Shown here one piece after another: positions 1 to 5,810 of a stretch of DNA of 7,109 nt. Every line of letters starts with the position of its first letter. The stretch's first letter is position 1. The stretch spans positions 1 through 7,109 of the forward strand of contig JBCDCZ010000235.1 in the NCBI GenBank assembly GCA_039180865.1. The letters are read 5' to 3'. The translations under genes were made by a program, and so were the position numbers. This DNA is from JBCDCU01 sp039180865. Its GTDB lineage: Bacteria > Pseudomonadota > Alphaproteobacteria > Rhizobiales > JACESI01. The notes below the pieces were generated by a model. The model was not told where the DNA came from. It saw nothing but the letters and a program-made list of their open reading frames with translations, and searched no databases.

Positions 1-1
1 A

Positions 2-1144
2 GCCGCTGCAGAAGAAGCAAACCTCGGCAAGACCCGGTTTCTGGCTGCGGCAGGCCATGACATCCTGCAACCCCTCAATGCTGCACGGCTTTACACCACC
101 AGTCTCTCCGATCGATCAGCGGGCCTCGGCGAGATCACCACTCAGCAATATGCCGATAAGATCAACACAGCTCTGGAGGGCGTTGAGGACATTCTGAGCG
201 CTGTCCTCGACATCGGGCGCCTTGATACCGGCGCGCTCAAACCATCCTTAGCGGATATCCCTGTTCAATCGATCTTCGATCGCCTTGAAGTCGAATTTGC
301 ACCCCTTGCCAAGGAGAAAGGCCTGGTGCTGCGAATTGCACGCACAACACTCCACACACGGTCTGACGAACGCCTGTTGAGACGTCTCATCCAAAACCTC
401 CTATCCAACGCTATCAAATACACGGAAAACGGTCGTATTCTTCTTGGCGCTCGTCGGCGTCCGGAAGGGCTTACCATCGAAGTTCTCGACACTGGTCAGG
501 GTATCCCAGAAGCCCATAAATCAGAGGTGTTCAGGGAGTTTCACCGTCTGGAAGAAGGTGCGAAGTCGGCCTCGGGCCTCGGCCTTGGCCTCTCTATCGT
601 TGAGAGGATCTCCAAGGTCCTCGCCCATCCGATCCGACTTGAATCCATTACAGGACGCGGCACCCGTTTCGTCGTGACGCTACCGCGGGTAGAAGCCCCA
701 AGCGTCGTGGCGGATCTGCCGAAAGACCTGGCGCCACAACAAATCCAGTCGGGTAACCTTTCCACGCTTGCGGTGCTTTGTATCGACAATGAGCCGGAAA
801 TCCTTGAGGGAATGAAAACGCTTCTGAGCGGCTGGGGCTGTCATGTTCTGACCGCGGCCAACCTTGAAGATTCGATTACGGCAATCGAGACATGGGGACG
901 GCCACCCGACGGCGTTATTGCAGACTATCACCTCGACACCGGAAACGGTATCGATGTAATCGAGACGCTCAGAAAACGGTTCCAACAGGATATTCCAAGC
1001 ATCCTGGCGACAGCAGACCGCTCACGCGCAGTTCAGAAACTGACCGAACAAAATGATATTCACCTCTTCCGGAAGCCGCTGAAACCGGCTGCCCTGCGGG
1101 CACTCCTGACGCAATGGAGCGCACTGCGAATTGCGGCTGAATAG
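2..1144 (+). CDS. Hybrid sensor histidine kinase with C-terminal receiver domain (5' partial)
   Basis: C-terminal 380 residues of a two-component hybrid kinase; the open frame runs off the left edge, so sensor and any membrane domains are missing. A GTG at 326 is in frame but lies inside the kinase core and is not a real start. Domains in order (numbered from base 2): HisKA dimerisation/phosphoacceptor region about 10-75, with the phosphorylated histidine at H19 in G-H-D-I-L-Q-P-L-N-A-A-R; HATPase_c about 120-230, with N box (N132, N136), G1 box D-T-G-Q-G-I at 163-168 and G2 box G-L-G-L-G-L at 192-197; receiver about 255-375, with acidic D262, phosphoacceptor D308 (I-A-D-Y-H-L), T337 and K358 (R-K-P-L). 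All catalytic residues are present. The H-D-x-L-Q-P-L-N-A-A-R box is the form seen in CrbS- and NahK/ErcS'-type kinases, which often lie next to LuxR-type regulators. The convergent regulator at 1158-1811 is the obvious partner. Signal unknown. Confidence 0.93.
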   Translation, partial: AAAEEANLGKTRFLAAAGHDILQPLNAARLYTTSLSDRSAGLGEITTQQYADKINTALEGVEDILSAVLDIGRLDTGALKPSLADIPVQSIFDRLEVEFAPLAKEKGLVLRIARTTLHTRSDERLLRRLIQNLLSNAIKYTENGRILLGARRRPEGLTIEVLDTGQGIPEAHKSEVFREFHRLEEGAKSASGLGLGLSIVERISKVLAHPIRLESITGRGTRFVVTLPRVEAPSVVADLPKDLAPQQIQSGNLSTLAVLCIDNEPEILEGMKTLLSGWGCHVLTAANLEDSITAIETWGRPPDGVIADYHLDTGNGIDVIETLRKRFQQDIPSILATADRSRAVQKLTEQNDIHLFRKPLKPAALRALLTQWSALRIAAE

Positions 1145-1154
1145 GAGCTGGATG

Positions 1155-1184
1155 TTGTCAGGCGACCTCGGTCGCGGCAATTTT
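1155..1184 (+). terminator. Possible weak terminator for the hybrid kinase gene
   Basis: A perfect inverted repeat, GCGACC (1162-1167) and GGTCGC (1170-1175) separated by TC, begins 18 bases after the kinase stop codon. Beyond a 4/2-nt internal loop, TTG (1155-1157) can also pair with CAA (1178-1180), followed directly by TTTT (1181-1184). This has the shape of a rho-independent terminator on the + strand, but the T run is short and the loop very tight. The sequence also encodes the last residues of the opposing regulator, so the symmetry could be accidental. Confidence 0.3.
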
Positions 1185-1811
1185 AGAGGCAACAATCACG
1201 GCCTGCGTACGGCTGTTCACATCAAGTTTCTGGAGAATGGCCGATACGTGCGCCTTAACTGTCGCTTCAGAGACCGACAATTCATAGGCGATCTGCTTAT
1301 TCAGAAGCCCCTCCTTCAGCATCATCAATACGCGCATCTGTTGCGGCGTGAGCGTTGAAAGTTTGGCACCGATTTCAAGCAACTCATCATCGGTTTCAGA
1401 GCGTTGAAAGATATCATCATCCGGTACGGCGACCGCCCCGGCAAGGACTTTTCGAATGGCGGTCGTCATCAAGTCGGTTTCGCTGGATTTTGGAATGAAC
1501 CCCGATGCGCCAAGCGAAATCGAACGCCGGATCGTGTCGCTGTCTTCCGTTGCGGAGACGACGACGACCGGTATCGACGGATATTGGCCACGCAGAAAGA
1601 TCAGACCTGAAAACCCTTGAACACCGGGCATATTCAAATCCAACAAGACGAGGTCAACATCTTCCGAACTATCGAGAACGTCGATGGTTTCAGTGAGATC
1701 TGCCGCTAACAGGACGCGGGCAGCGGGAAATCCCGATCCGATCACATTCTTTAATGCGTCTCTAAAGAGTGGGTGGTCATCTGCGACCACAATCACCGGT
1801 GAACTGCTCAA
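1158..1811 (-). CDS. LuxR-family (NarL/FixJ-type) response regulator
   Basis: A 217-residue cytoplasmic DNA-binding response regulator, full length for the NarL/FixJ family. Receiver about 5-122: acidic pair D11/D12, phosphoacceptor D58 in L-L-D-L-N-M-P-G, S86 in V-V-S-A, and K108 in F-I-P-K-S. A linker rich in acidic residues (about 130-148) precedes a GerE/LuxR helix-turn-helix (about 150-212: L-T-P-Q-Q-M-R-V-L, then N-K-Q-I-A, then the recognition helix S-E-A-T-V-K-A-H-V). The start is a TTG at 1811-1809, chosen because a GGAGG sits 8 bases upstream and no in-frame ATG precedes the receiver; in-frame GTG codons at residues 6 and 8 would cut into the first beta strand. Its stop is 13 bp from the hybrid kinase stop, so the two are a likely phosphorelay pair. 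The layout resembles CrbR/CrbS or AgmR-like systems, where the regulator activates acetate or alcohol metabolism genes; target genes are not visible here. Confidence 0.93.
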   Translation of the reverse strand: MSSSPVIVVADDHPLFRDALKNVIGSGFPAARVLLAADLTETIDVLDSSEDVDLVLLDLNMPGVQGFSGLIFLRGQYPSIPVVVVSATEDSDTIRRSISLGASGFIPKSSETDLMTTAIRKVLAGAVAVPDDDIFQRSETDDELLEIGAKLSTLTPQQMRVLMMLKEGLLNKQIAYELSVSEATVKAHVSAILQKLDVNSRTQAVIVASKIAATEVA

Positions 1812-1986
1812 CTTCCTGCCCTCCCAGACGAATTCAACTCCGCAAAGCGCTGGCGCTTCTCCTCGACGCAGAGTGAAACACCATGTTTACAGAAAAATTC
1901 AGCTTGGGAAAGGGATCATTGGAAAGCGCGCCGCCAACGCCAGACAAACACGCATTCTAAGGAAAGGCTATTAACCAGAGTGTTGT
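1812..1986. other. Intergenic region between the membrane-protein unit and the response regulator
   Basis: The 175 bp between the stop of the DUF1475-like gene and the regulator start, both read leftward, contain no plausible coding frame. They hold the Shine-Dalgarno of the regulator (GGAGG, about 1820-1824 on the minus strand) and the dyad at 1845-1858. I found no convincing terminator for the upstream unit and no clear sigma-70 promoter. The length makes a separate promoter for the regulator more likely than co-transcription. Confidence 0.5.
1845..1858. repeat. Inverted repeat upstream of the response regulator
   Basis: AAGCGC and GCGCTT separated by TG form a perfect 14-bp dyad 33 bp upstream of the TTG start. 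It could be an operator (for example for autoregulation, since LuxR-type dimers bind dyads) or a small hairpin in the leader. There is no direct evidence for either. Confidence 0.3.
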
Positions 1987-2301
1987 TCAAGCCCCGCCAG
2001 CTGATGCGAAACGCTTTCTAATGGCAGAAAACCGCACAACGAACCAAAGCGCCGACCAGATATTGCCGAGGAAAAACATCGGCAGGATCCAAAAGACAGC
2101 CATTCCGATGCGCTGTTCACAATAAGCCATGAAGATTGCGATCAGAACAAAGCCGAGATAAAGATCGACCAGAGTGACCCATCCCCAAAGATCCTCCGTA
2201 ATGCGTGAGAAACTCTCGCCAATCGGCGCTTCCAGTGCTGCCAGAACAATAAGAACGAGGAGCGCGATGCCACCGAGCCCAATCAGCAAGCGTATAATCA
2301 T
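1987..2301 (-). CDS. Small three-helix membrane protein, DUF1475-like
   Basis: A 104-residue integral membrane protein of unknown function. Predicted hydrophobic segments lie at about 5-23, 43-61 and 67-91, followed by a basic tail (I-R-K-R), suggesting a cytoplasmic C-terminus. The core E-D-L-W-G-W-V-T-L-V-D-L-Y-L-G-F (36-51) and the later F-L-G-N-I (77-81) match what I remember of bacterial DUF1475 proteins (D-P-W-x-x-x-T-L-x-D-x-Y-x-G-F, then L-G-N), which are also about 100 residues long; I could not confirm this by search. The ATG at 2301 overlaps the stop of the upstream gene as ATGA and has GGAGG 10 bases upstream, which points to translational coupling. The upstream gene encodes an exported or anchored protein, so the two may act together at the inner membrane. 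Confidence 0.8.
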   Translation of the reverse strand: MIIRLLIGLGGIALLVLIVLAALEAPIGESFSRITEDLWGWVTLVDLYLGFVLIAIFMAYCEQRIGMAVFWILPMFFLGNIWSALWFVVRFSAIRKRFASAGGA

Positions 2302-2792
2302 TTGCGGGCATCCTCCAATCTGGCCTTCAGTTTATCTGTAAATTCAATGAGCTTGGATCTGGCGCGTTCGTAAAAATCGACAAGGGGCTCCAGGTCTTCC
2401 GCTGTCGGAAGGTAGGAACGCCAATCTTCGTTTTCCGGGCCGGTAGATGTGTCCTCTTCCCCAGCGCCAAGGTCGGTTGGGCTTGTGTTTTCCCGATTTG
2501 TCGAAGCGTTTAGAGCAACAAGACGGGCCGAAACAATGTGGCAAAGCCCGGTTTCAGCTTCGAGGGCGTCACCCGACAATCCATCATGACAAATCCGAAA
2601 CCCGGCGTCTTCGCTACCAGCGAAGATGATGGTTTGCTCCCCATCGAGATAGACTGCTTTGTCGAAAGAACTGCCGCTCTCACCCGACAGAGCCGGGACG
2701 GTCAGGGAAACCCAGACAAGGAAGCTTAAAATCAGAAACCCGAAATAGCCCTGTCTTTTTAACCGTTTGCGCAATTGATGAACCGTTTCCAT
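2298..2792 (-). CDS. Hypothetical signal-anchored or exported protein
   Basis: A 164-residue protein I do not recognise. The N-terminus is basic (R8-K9-R10-L-K12-R13), followed by a hydrophobic stretch at about 16-35 and A-L-S-G at 34-37. This fits either a cleavable signal peptide or an uncleaved anchor with the rest in the periplasm. Residues about 40-90 form a small region with two cysteines (C68 and C84, 16 apart) that could form a disulphide. Residues about 95-125 are acidic, low in complexity and probably disordered. The C-terminus (about 130-164) looks like a charged amphipathic helix. The ATG at 2792 has GGGAG 9 bases upstream. It is the first gene of a two-gene leftward unit, overlapping the DUF1475-like gene by 4 bp. 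Reality as a gene is supported by the start signals, the coupled downstream gene and lack of a better frame; function unknown. Confidence 0.75.
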   Translation of the reverse strand: METVHQLRKRLKRQGYFGFLILSFLVWVSLTVPALSGESGSSFDKAVYLDGEQTIIFAGSEDAGFRICHDGLSGDALEAETGLCHIVSARLVALNASTNRENTSPTDLGAGEEDTSTGPENEDWRSYLPTAEDLEPLVDFYERARSKLIEFTDKLKARLEDARK

Positions 2793-2958
2793 GAAACCAA
2801 ACTCCCAAATGGCTCAACGTCGAATACGAACACTTTCCCCACAATGGTCATACCTCTCATCTGGAAAATAAGGCAGAACGCTCATTCGCCAAATGCTGTT
2901 TTGCCGGTCCGCCTCATGGTTTATACGCTAGACGAAACTGTCATGGATCGGAGACGGA
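2793..2958. other. Divergent intergenic region between the envelope gene pair and DUF952-pyrD
   Basis: This 166-bp spacer must carry promoters for both directions. It contains no convincing coding frame. The rightward candidate promoter is listed separately. For the leftward unit I see no convincing -35/-10 pair. No strong dyad or riboswitch-like structure is evident by eye. Confidence 0.5.
2901..2929 (+). promoter_or_regulatory. Candidate sigma-70-type promoter for DUF952-pyrD
   Basis: TTGCCG (2901-2906) is a good -35 match. A -10 could be TATACG (2922-2927, spacer 15) or TACGCT (2924-2929, spacer 17). Either would place the transcription start about 25 bases upstream of the DUF952 ATG. Neither -10 combines good sequence with ideal spacing, so this is only the best candidate in the divergent spacer. 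Confidence 0.3.
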
Positions 2959-3303
2959 ATGCCGCTCATTTTCAAGATTGCAGACAAACCTCTTTGGAAA
3001 GACGCTGAAGCCAAAGGCGCCTTTACCGGCGCTCCGGTCGACCTAAAGGACGGCTACATCCACTTTTCGACCGCAGATCAGGTTAAGGAAACAGCGGGCA
3101 AACACTTTGCCGGGAAAACCGATCTCCTTCTGATCGCCGTCGAAGCCGGCCAGCTCGGCGCGGCGCTTAAATGGGAACCATCCCGCGGCGGCGCACTCTT
3201 CCCTCACCTCTACGAGGCATTGTCGCTCGATCATGTCTTGTGGGTGAAACCGTTGCCACTTGCAAGCGATGGCACTCATGCGTTTCCATCGCTCGATCAG
3301 TGA
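2959..3303 (+). CDS. DUF952 family protein
   Basis: A 114-residue cytoplasmic protein, the usual length of DUF952 proteins. Typical features are the N-terminal L-I-F-K-I (3-7) and W13, the motif G-Y-I-H-F-S-T (32-38), and F-P-H-L-Y-E (81-86) near the C-terminus. The family is uncharacterised; from memory it has been grouped with the ADP-ribosyltransferase fold, and the IHxST and HLYE motifs would be its candidate active-site elements (H35, E86). No enzymatic activity can be claimed from sequence. The ATG at 2959 has GGAG 5 bases upstream. The gene ends 15 bp before pyrD in the same direction and is almost certainly co-transcribed with it. I recall DUF952-pyrD adjacency in other alphaproteobacteria, suggesting an old association, but the reason is unknown. 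Confidence 0.9.
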   Translation: MPLIFKIADKPLWKDAEAKGAFTGAPVDLKDGYIHFSTADQVKETAGKHFAGKTDLLLIAVEAGQLGAALKWEPSRGGALFPHLYEALSLDHVLWVKPLPLASDGTHAFPSLDQ

Positions 3304-3318
3304 TGCAATGAGGAAAGA

Positions 3319-4413
3319 ATGAGCTTTTTTGAGGAAATCGGCCGTCGAACGCTCCTGACGCTTGATGCGGAAAAAGCCCATGAATTGGGTGTGCGCGCTC
3401 TACAGACAGGTGCTGTCGGATCCGGAAAAGTAAAGGACACGGATCGTTTGCGGGTAGACCTTGCCGGGCTTTCCTTTCCCAATCCTCTCGGAATTGCAGC
3501 GGGCTTCGACAAGAATGCTGAGGTTCCGGACCCGCTTTTGCGCCGCGGCATGGGATTTTCTGAGGTCGGGACTGTGACACCGCGACCGCAAGACGGAAAT
3601 CCGCGACCGCGCATTTTCCGGATCCCCGAGAAAAAGGCAGTGATTAACCGTCTCGGCTTCAACAATGACGGGCCCGATATTGTCCATGGCCGCCTATCCA
3701 AACGAGCAGCGCGAGCGGGTATTGTTGGTGTCAATATCGGAGCGAATAAGGATAGTGCAGATTTTGTCGCAGATTACGTGGCAGGCATTCACCGGTTCGC
3801 CGATGTTGCGCATTACTTTACCGTCAACATTTCATCGCCCAATACACCTGGATTACGCGACTTGCAGGCAGCCGATGCCCTCAAAGTCCTGCTTACGAAT
3901 GTGACAGCGGCCAATGACGAAGCCGCTTTGCATTTGCAGTTGGACCCGCGCCCGATTTTTCTAAAAATTGCACCCGATATCTCCGACAAAGACATCGAGG
4001 AAATCGCCAGCGTTGTCCTCGATAGCGGGATTTCTGGTGTGATTGTCTCCAATACGACGATCTCTCGTAAAGGCGTCGAAGGCCATTCGAACGCGGACGA
4101 AACAGGCGGATTATCCGGCGCACCTTTGTTCGACGCGTCGACCGTCGTTCTTGCGAAAATGCGACGCGCTCTTGGACCGGATCTTCCGATTATCGGTGTT
4201 GGCGGCATTACAGATGGTGCGTCGGCGCTCAAGAAGATCCGCGCGGGCGCCCAGCTCCTCCAAGTTTATACCGGTTTGATCTATCGCGGCTTCGATCTGA
4301 TCGATGAAGTGAAGACCGTTCTTGATCTCGCGGTTCGAAAGGAAAAGCTGAAGAGCGTTGCCGATCTCTCCGGGCTTGATACTGATCAGATTTTGGAAAC
4401 CTGTTCCGCCTGA
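3319..4413 (+). CDS. pyrD: Dihydroorotate dehydrogenase (quinone), class 2
   Basis: PyrD oxidises dihydroorotate to orotate, the fourth step of de novo pyrimidine synthesis, passing electrons through FMN to membrane quinones. The 364-residue length and an N-terminal amphipathic helix region (about 1-30, F-F-E-E-I-G through D-A-E-K-A-H-E-L) mark the membrane-associated class 2 enzyme. Visible motifs: A-A-G-F-D-K-N (60-66), I-N-R-L-G-F-N-N-D-G (109-118), G-V-N-I-G-A-N-K-D (137-145), and V-N-I-S-S-P-N-T-P-G-L-R (169-180). In the last, S173 aligns with the catalytic base Ser of the E. coli enzyme and N170/N175 contact substrate. Later come I-G-V-G-G-I and L-Q-V-Y-T-G-L-I-Y-R-G of the FMN phosphate site. 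All key residues are intact. The ATG at 3319 follows an AGGAAAG. It is the second gene after DUF952. Its last 28 bases overlap the opposing MATE gene. Confidence 0.98.
   Translation: MSFFEEIGRRTLLTLDAEKAHELGVRALQTGAVGSGKVKDTDRLRVDLAGLSFPNPLGIAAGFDKNAEVPDPLLRRGMGFSEVGTVTPRPQDGNPRPRIFRIPEKKAVINRLGFNNDGPDIVHGRLSKRAARAGIVGVNIGANKDSADFVADYVAGIHRFADVAHYFTVNISSPNTPGLRDLQAADALKVLLTNVTAANDEAALHLQLDPRPIFLKIAPDISDKDIEEIASVVLDSGISGVIVSNTTISRKGVEGHSNADETGGLSGAPLFDASTVVLAKMRRALGPDLPIIGVGGITDGASALKKIRAGAQLLQVYTGLIYRGFDLIDEVKTVLDLAVRKEKLKSVADLSGLDTDQILETCSA
4386..4413. other. 28-bp tail-to-tail overlap of pyrD and the MATE gene
   Basis: The last codons of pyrD (D-Q-I-L-E-T-C-S-A, stop TGA at 4411-4413) and of the MATE gene (Q-A-E-Q-V-S-K-I, stop at 4388-4386) share the same bases on opposite strands. 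No intrinsic terminator fits between the genes. A weak bulged hairpin (GAGAACT at 4412-4418 with AGTCTC at 4425-4430, then TTT) lies just past pyrD but is A/T-rich and short. Confidence 0.85.
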
Positions 4414-5741
4414 GAACTCGTAAAAGTCTCTTTGCGCCGCACTGTCATGCGCTGATAAAGTGTTATCGCGCGCAGCGACAGGAAGATCCACAAGGCGAGC
4501 CAGAGACCGTGATTCTGAAACGGCGGAAAGAGAATGAAATAGGCGACAATCATCACGGCGAGCGAAACCAACATGGAGTTACGCATGTCGCGAGACCAGG
4601 TCGCCCCGATGAAGACGCCGTCCATTTGAAAAGCTGCAACCCCAACCAACGGAGTCAGTGCTGCCCAGACTAGATAGGTCTTGCAGAGCGCGCGAACCTC
4701 TTCGTTCGGTGTCATGAAATCAATAAACGGGTGACCGATGGCAAAGAAGATGAGGCTCAGCAGCGCCGCCTGGCCCAGATTCCATAAGCTCGTAAGGCGT
4801 ACCGCCCGTTCGAATGTCGCTTTCGAGCGTGCTCCCATAGCCCGGCCAACAAATTGCTCGACCGCAATCGCGAAACCATCCAGAAAATATCCGGCCACCA
4901 TAAAGAAATGGAGCAAAATTTCGTTTGCTGCCAGGATCGCATCCGATTGCTGGGCCGATTGCCGGGTGAAGAAAGCAAATGCTGCCTGGAGGCAGAAGGA
5001 CCGCACGAGGATGTCGGCGTTGAGCCGCATCATCATAAAGAGCTTCTCGCGGTCGAACATCATCGCCAGAAGGCGGCCACGTTCGGTGAGGACTGGTTTT
5101 GCCAGCAATGGCAACGTGAGAAGCACCGTCGACACTTCAGCGATCACCGTCGCAAGAGCCGCGCCTGAGACCCCCATATCGTACTGAAGAACGAAGAGGA
5201 CGGTCAGGGCGACGTTGAAGAGGTTGAGAAAACTCTGAAGCGCAAAACACAAGATCGGACGATCGACACCAACGAGCCATGACAGAAAGACGAAATTCAA
5301 GAGCGTGAAGGGTGTGGCCCAGACCCGTGTCAGGAAGTAGGCCGACGTGGCGTCTGCGACTGCCGCACTCGGTGACATGATCCATAAACCGAGCGCGAGT
5401 ACCGGACCTTGCAGAACGACGATCGCAACCCCCGTTACGACGGCAATCAGGCTTGAACGCAACAAGACAGCGGTTTCTGCCGAGGGATCATCGCGACCGT
5501 GCGCCTGAGCGGTGAGCGCCGACGTTGCCGAGCGTAAAAAATTAAAGGAGGTCAGAAGGAGGCCGAGAAGGATCGAGGCAACGGCGACACCGCCAATCAA
5601 CACCGGGTCGCCCAATTGACCGACCACCGCCGTGTCGGCAATGCCGACCAAAGGCGTTGTCAAAAATCCAGCCGCCATCGGAACTGCGATCTTTAAGATC
5701 GCCCGATTTGTCACATCTAAAGGGCTGGTCCGTTGTTCCAT
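4386..5741 (-). CDS. MATE family efflux transporter, DinF-like
   Basis: A 451-residue multidrug and toxic compound extrusion transporter of the inner membrane; such proteins export cationic or other organic compounds against an H+ or Na+ gradient. The N-terminal segment L-D-V-T-N-R-A-I-L-K-I-A-V-P-M leads into P-L-V-G-I-A-D-T-A-V-V-G (30-41), with D36 at the acidic TM1 position conserved in MATE proteins. About twelve hydrophobic segments follow in two halves. F-N-F-L-R near 67-71 and the second-half stretch V-A-G-Y-F-L-D-G-F-A are typical of the DinF branch. The ATG at 5741 was chosen because family homology begins just after it. Its AGAGG lies only 2 bases away, so initiation may be weak. 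The frame stays open a further 81 codons upstream but would run into the deacetylase gene and is not family-like. The 3' end overlaps pyrD by 28 bp. It diverges from the deacetylase gene across 69 bp. Substrate unknown. Confidence 0.93.
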   Translation of the reverse strand: MEQRTSPLDVTNRAILKIAVPMAAGFLTTPLVGIADTAVVGQLGDPVLIGGVAVASILLGLLLTSFNFLRSATSALTAQAHGRDDPSAETAVLLRSSLIAVVTGVAIVVLQGPVLALGLWIMSPSAAVADATSAYFLTRVWATPFTLLNFVFLSWLVGVDRPILCFALQSFLNLFNVALTVLFVLQYDMGVSGAALATVIAEVSTVLLTLPLLAKPVLTERGRLLAMMFDREKLFMMMRLNADILVRSFCLQAAFAFFTRQSAQQSDAILAANEILLHFFMVAGYFLDGFAIAVEQFVGRAMGARSKATFERAVRLTSLWNLGQAALLSLIFFAIGHPFIDFMTPNEEVRALCKTYLVWAALTPLVGVAAFQMDGVFIGATWSRDMRNSMLVSLAVMIVAYFILFPPFQNHGLWLALWIFLSLRAITLYQRMTVRRKETFTSSQAEQVSKI

Positions 5742-5810
5742 GGCCTCTTGATAGGCGCTAAACAACAGTTTCGCATCCGTTGTTTCCGAAGCGTGAGATT
5801 TGATCCGCCG
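5742..5810. promoter_or_regulatory. Divergent promoter region between MATE and deacetylase genes
   Basis: These 69 bp must contain the start signals for both genes unless their promoters lie inside the opposing gene. On the + strand TTGATA (5748-5753) is a fair -35, with TCGCAT (5771-5776) 17 bases further as a poor -10. The region is centred on the inverted repeat at 5760-5785, so one regulator could control both directions. No strong Shine-Dalgarno precedes the deacetylase ATG. Confidence 0.4.
5760..5785. repeat. 7-bp inverted repeat in the divergent spacer
   Basis: AAACAAC (5760-5766) and GTTGTTT (5779-5785) are perfect reverse complements separated by 12 bp, with half-site centres 19 bp apart, about two helical turns. 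This is a plausible operator geometry for a dimeric regulator. It could equally be chance, since only 7 bp match and no second copy was seen in the window. Confidence 0.4.

Noticed and set aside
326..1144. The kinase frame as a complete 272-residue gene starting at GTG 326
   Set aside because: The same frame is open to the left edge and encodes the HisKA domain with the phosphoacceptor histidine, so 326 is internal.
3043..3734. Long leftward frames opposite DUF952 and pyrD
   Set aside because: They are antisense shadows of two clearly recognised genes, with arginine- and serine-rich composition and no family motifs.
4412..4433. Hairpin just past pyrD as an intrinsic terminator
   Set aside because: Short, bulged and A/T-rich stem with only three T residues after it; too weak to call.
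4738..5187. A 149-residue rightward frame opposite the MATE gene
   Set aside because: Basic, low-complexity composition typical of the antisense of a membrane protein gene; no start signal or known motif.
5733..5810. A 26-codon N-terminal extension of the deacetylase, starting at 5733
   Set aside because: The added residues resemble no HDAC N-terminus and overlap the MATE start; the family pattern begins at the ATG at 5811.
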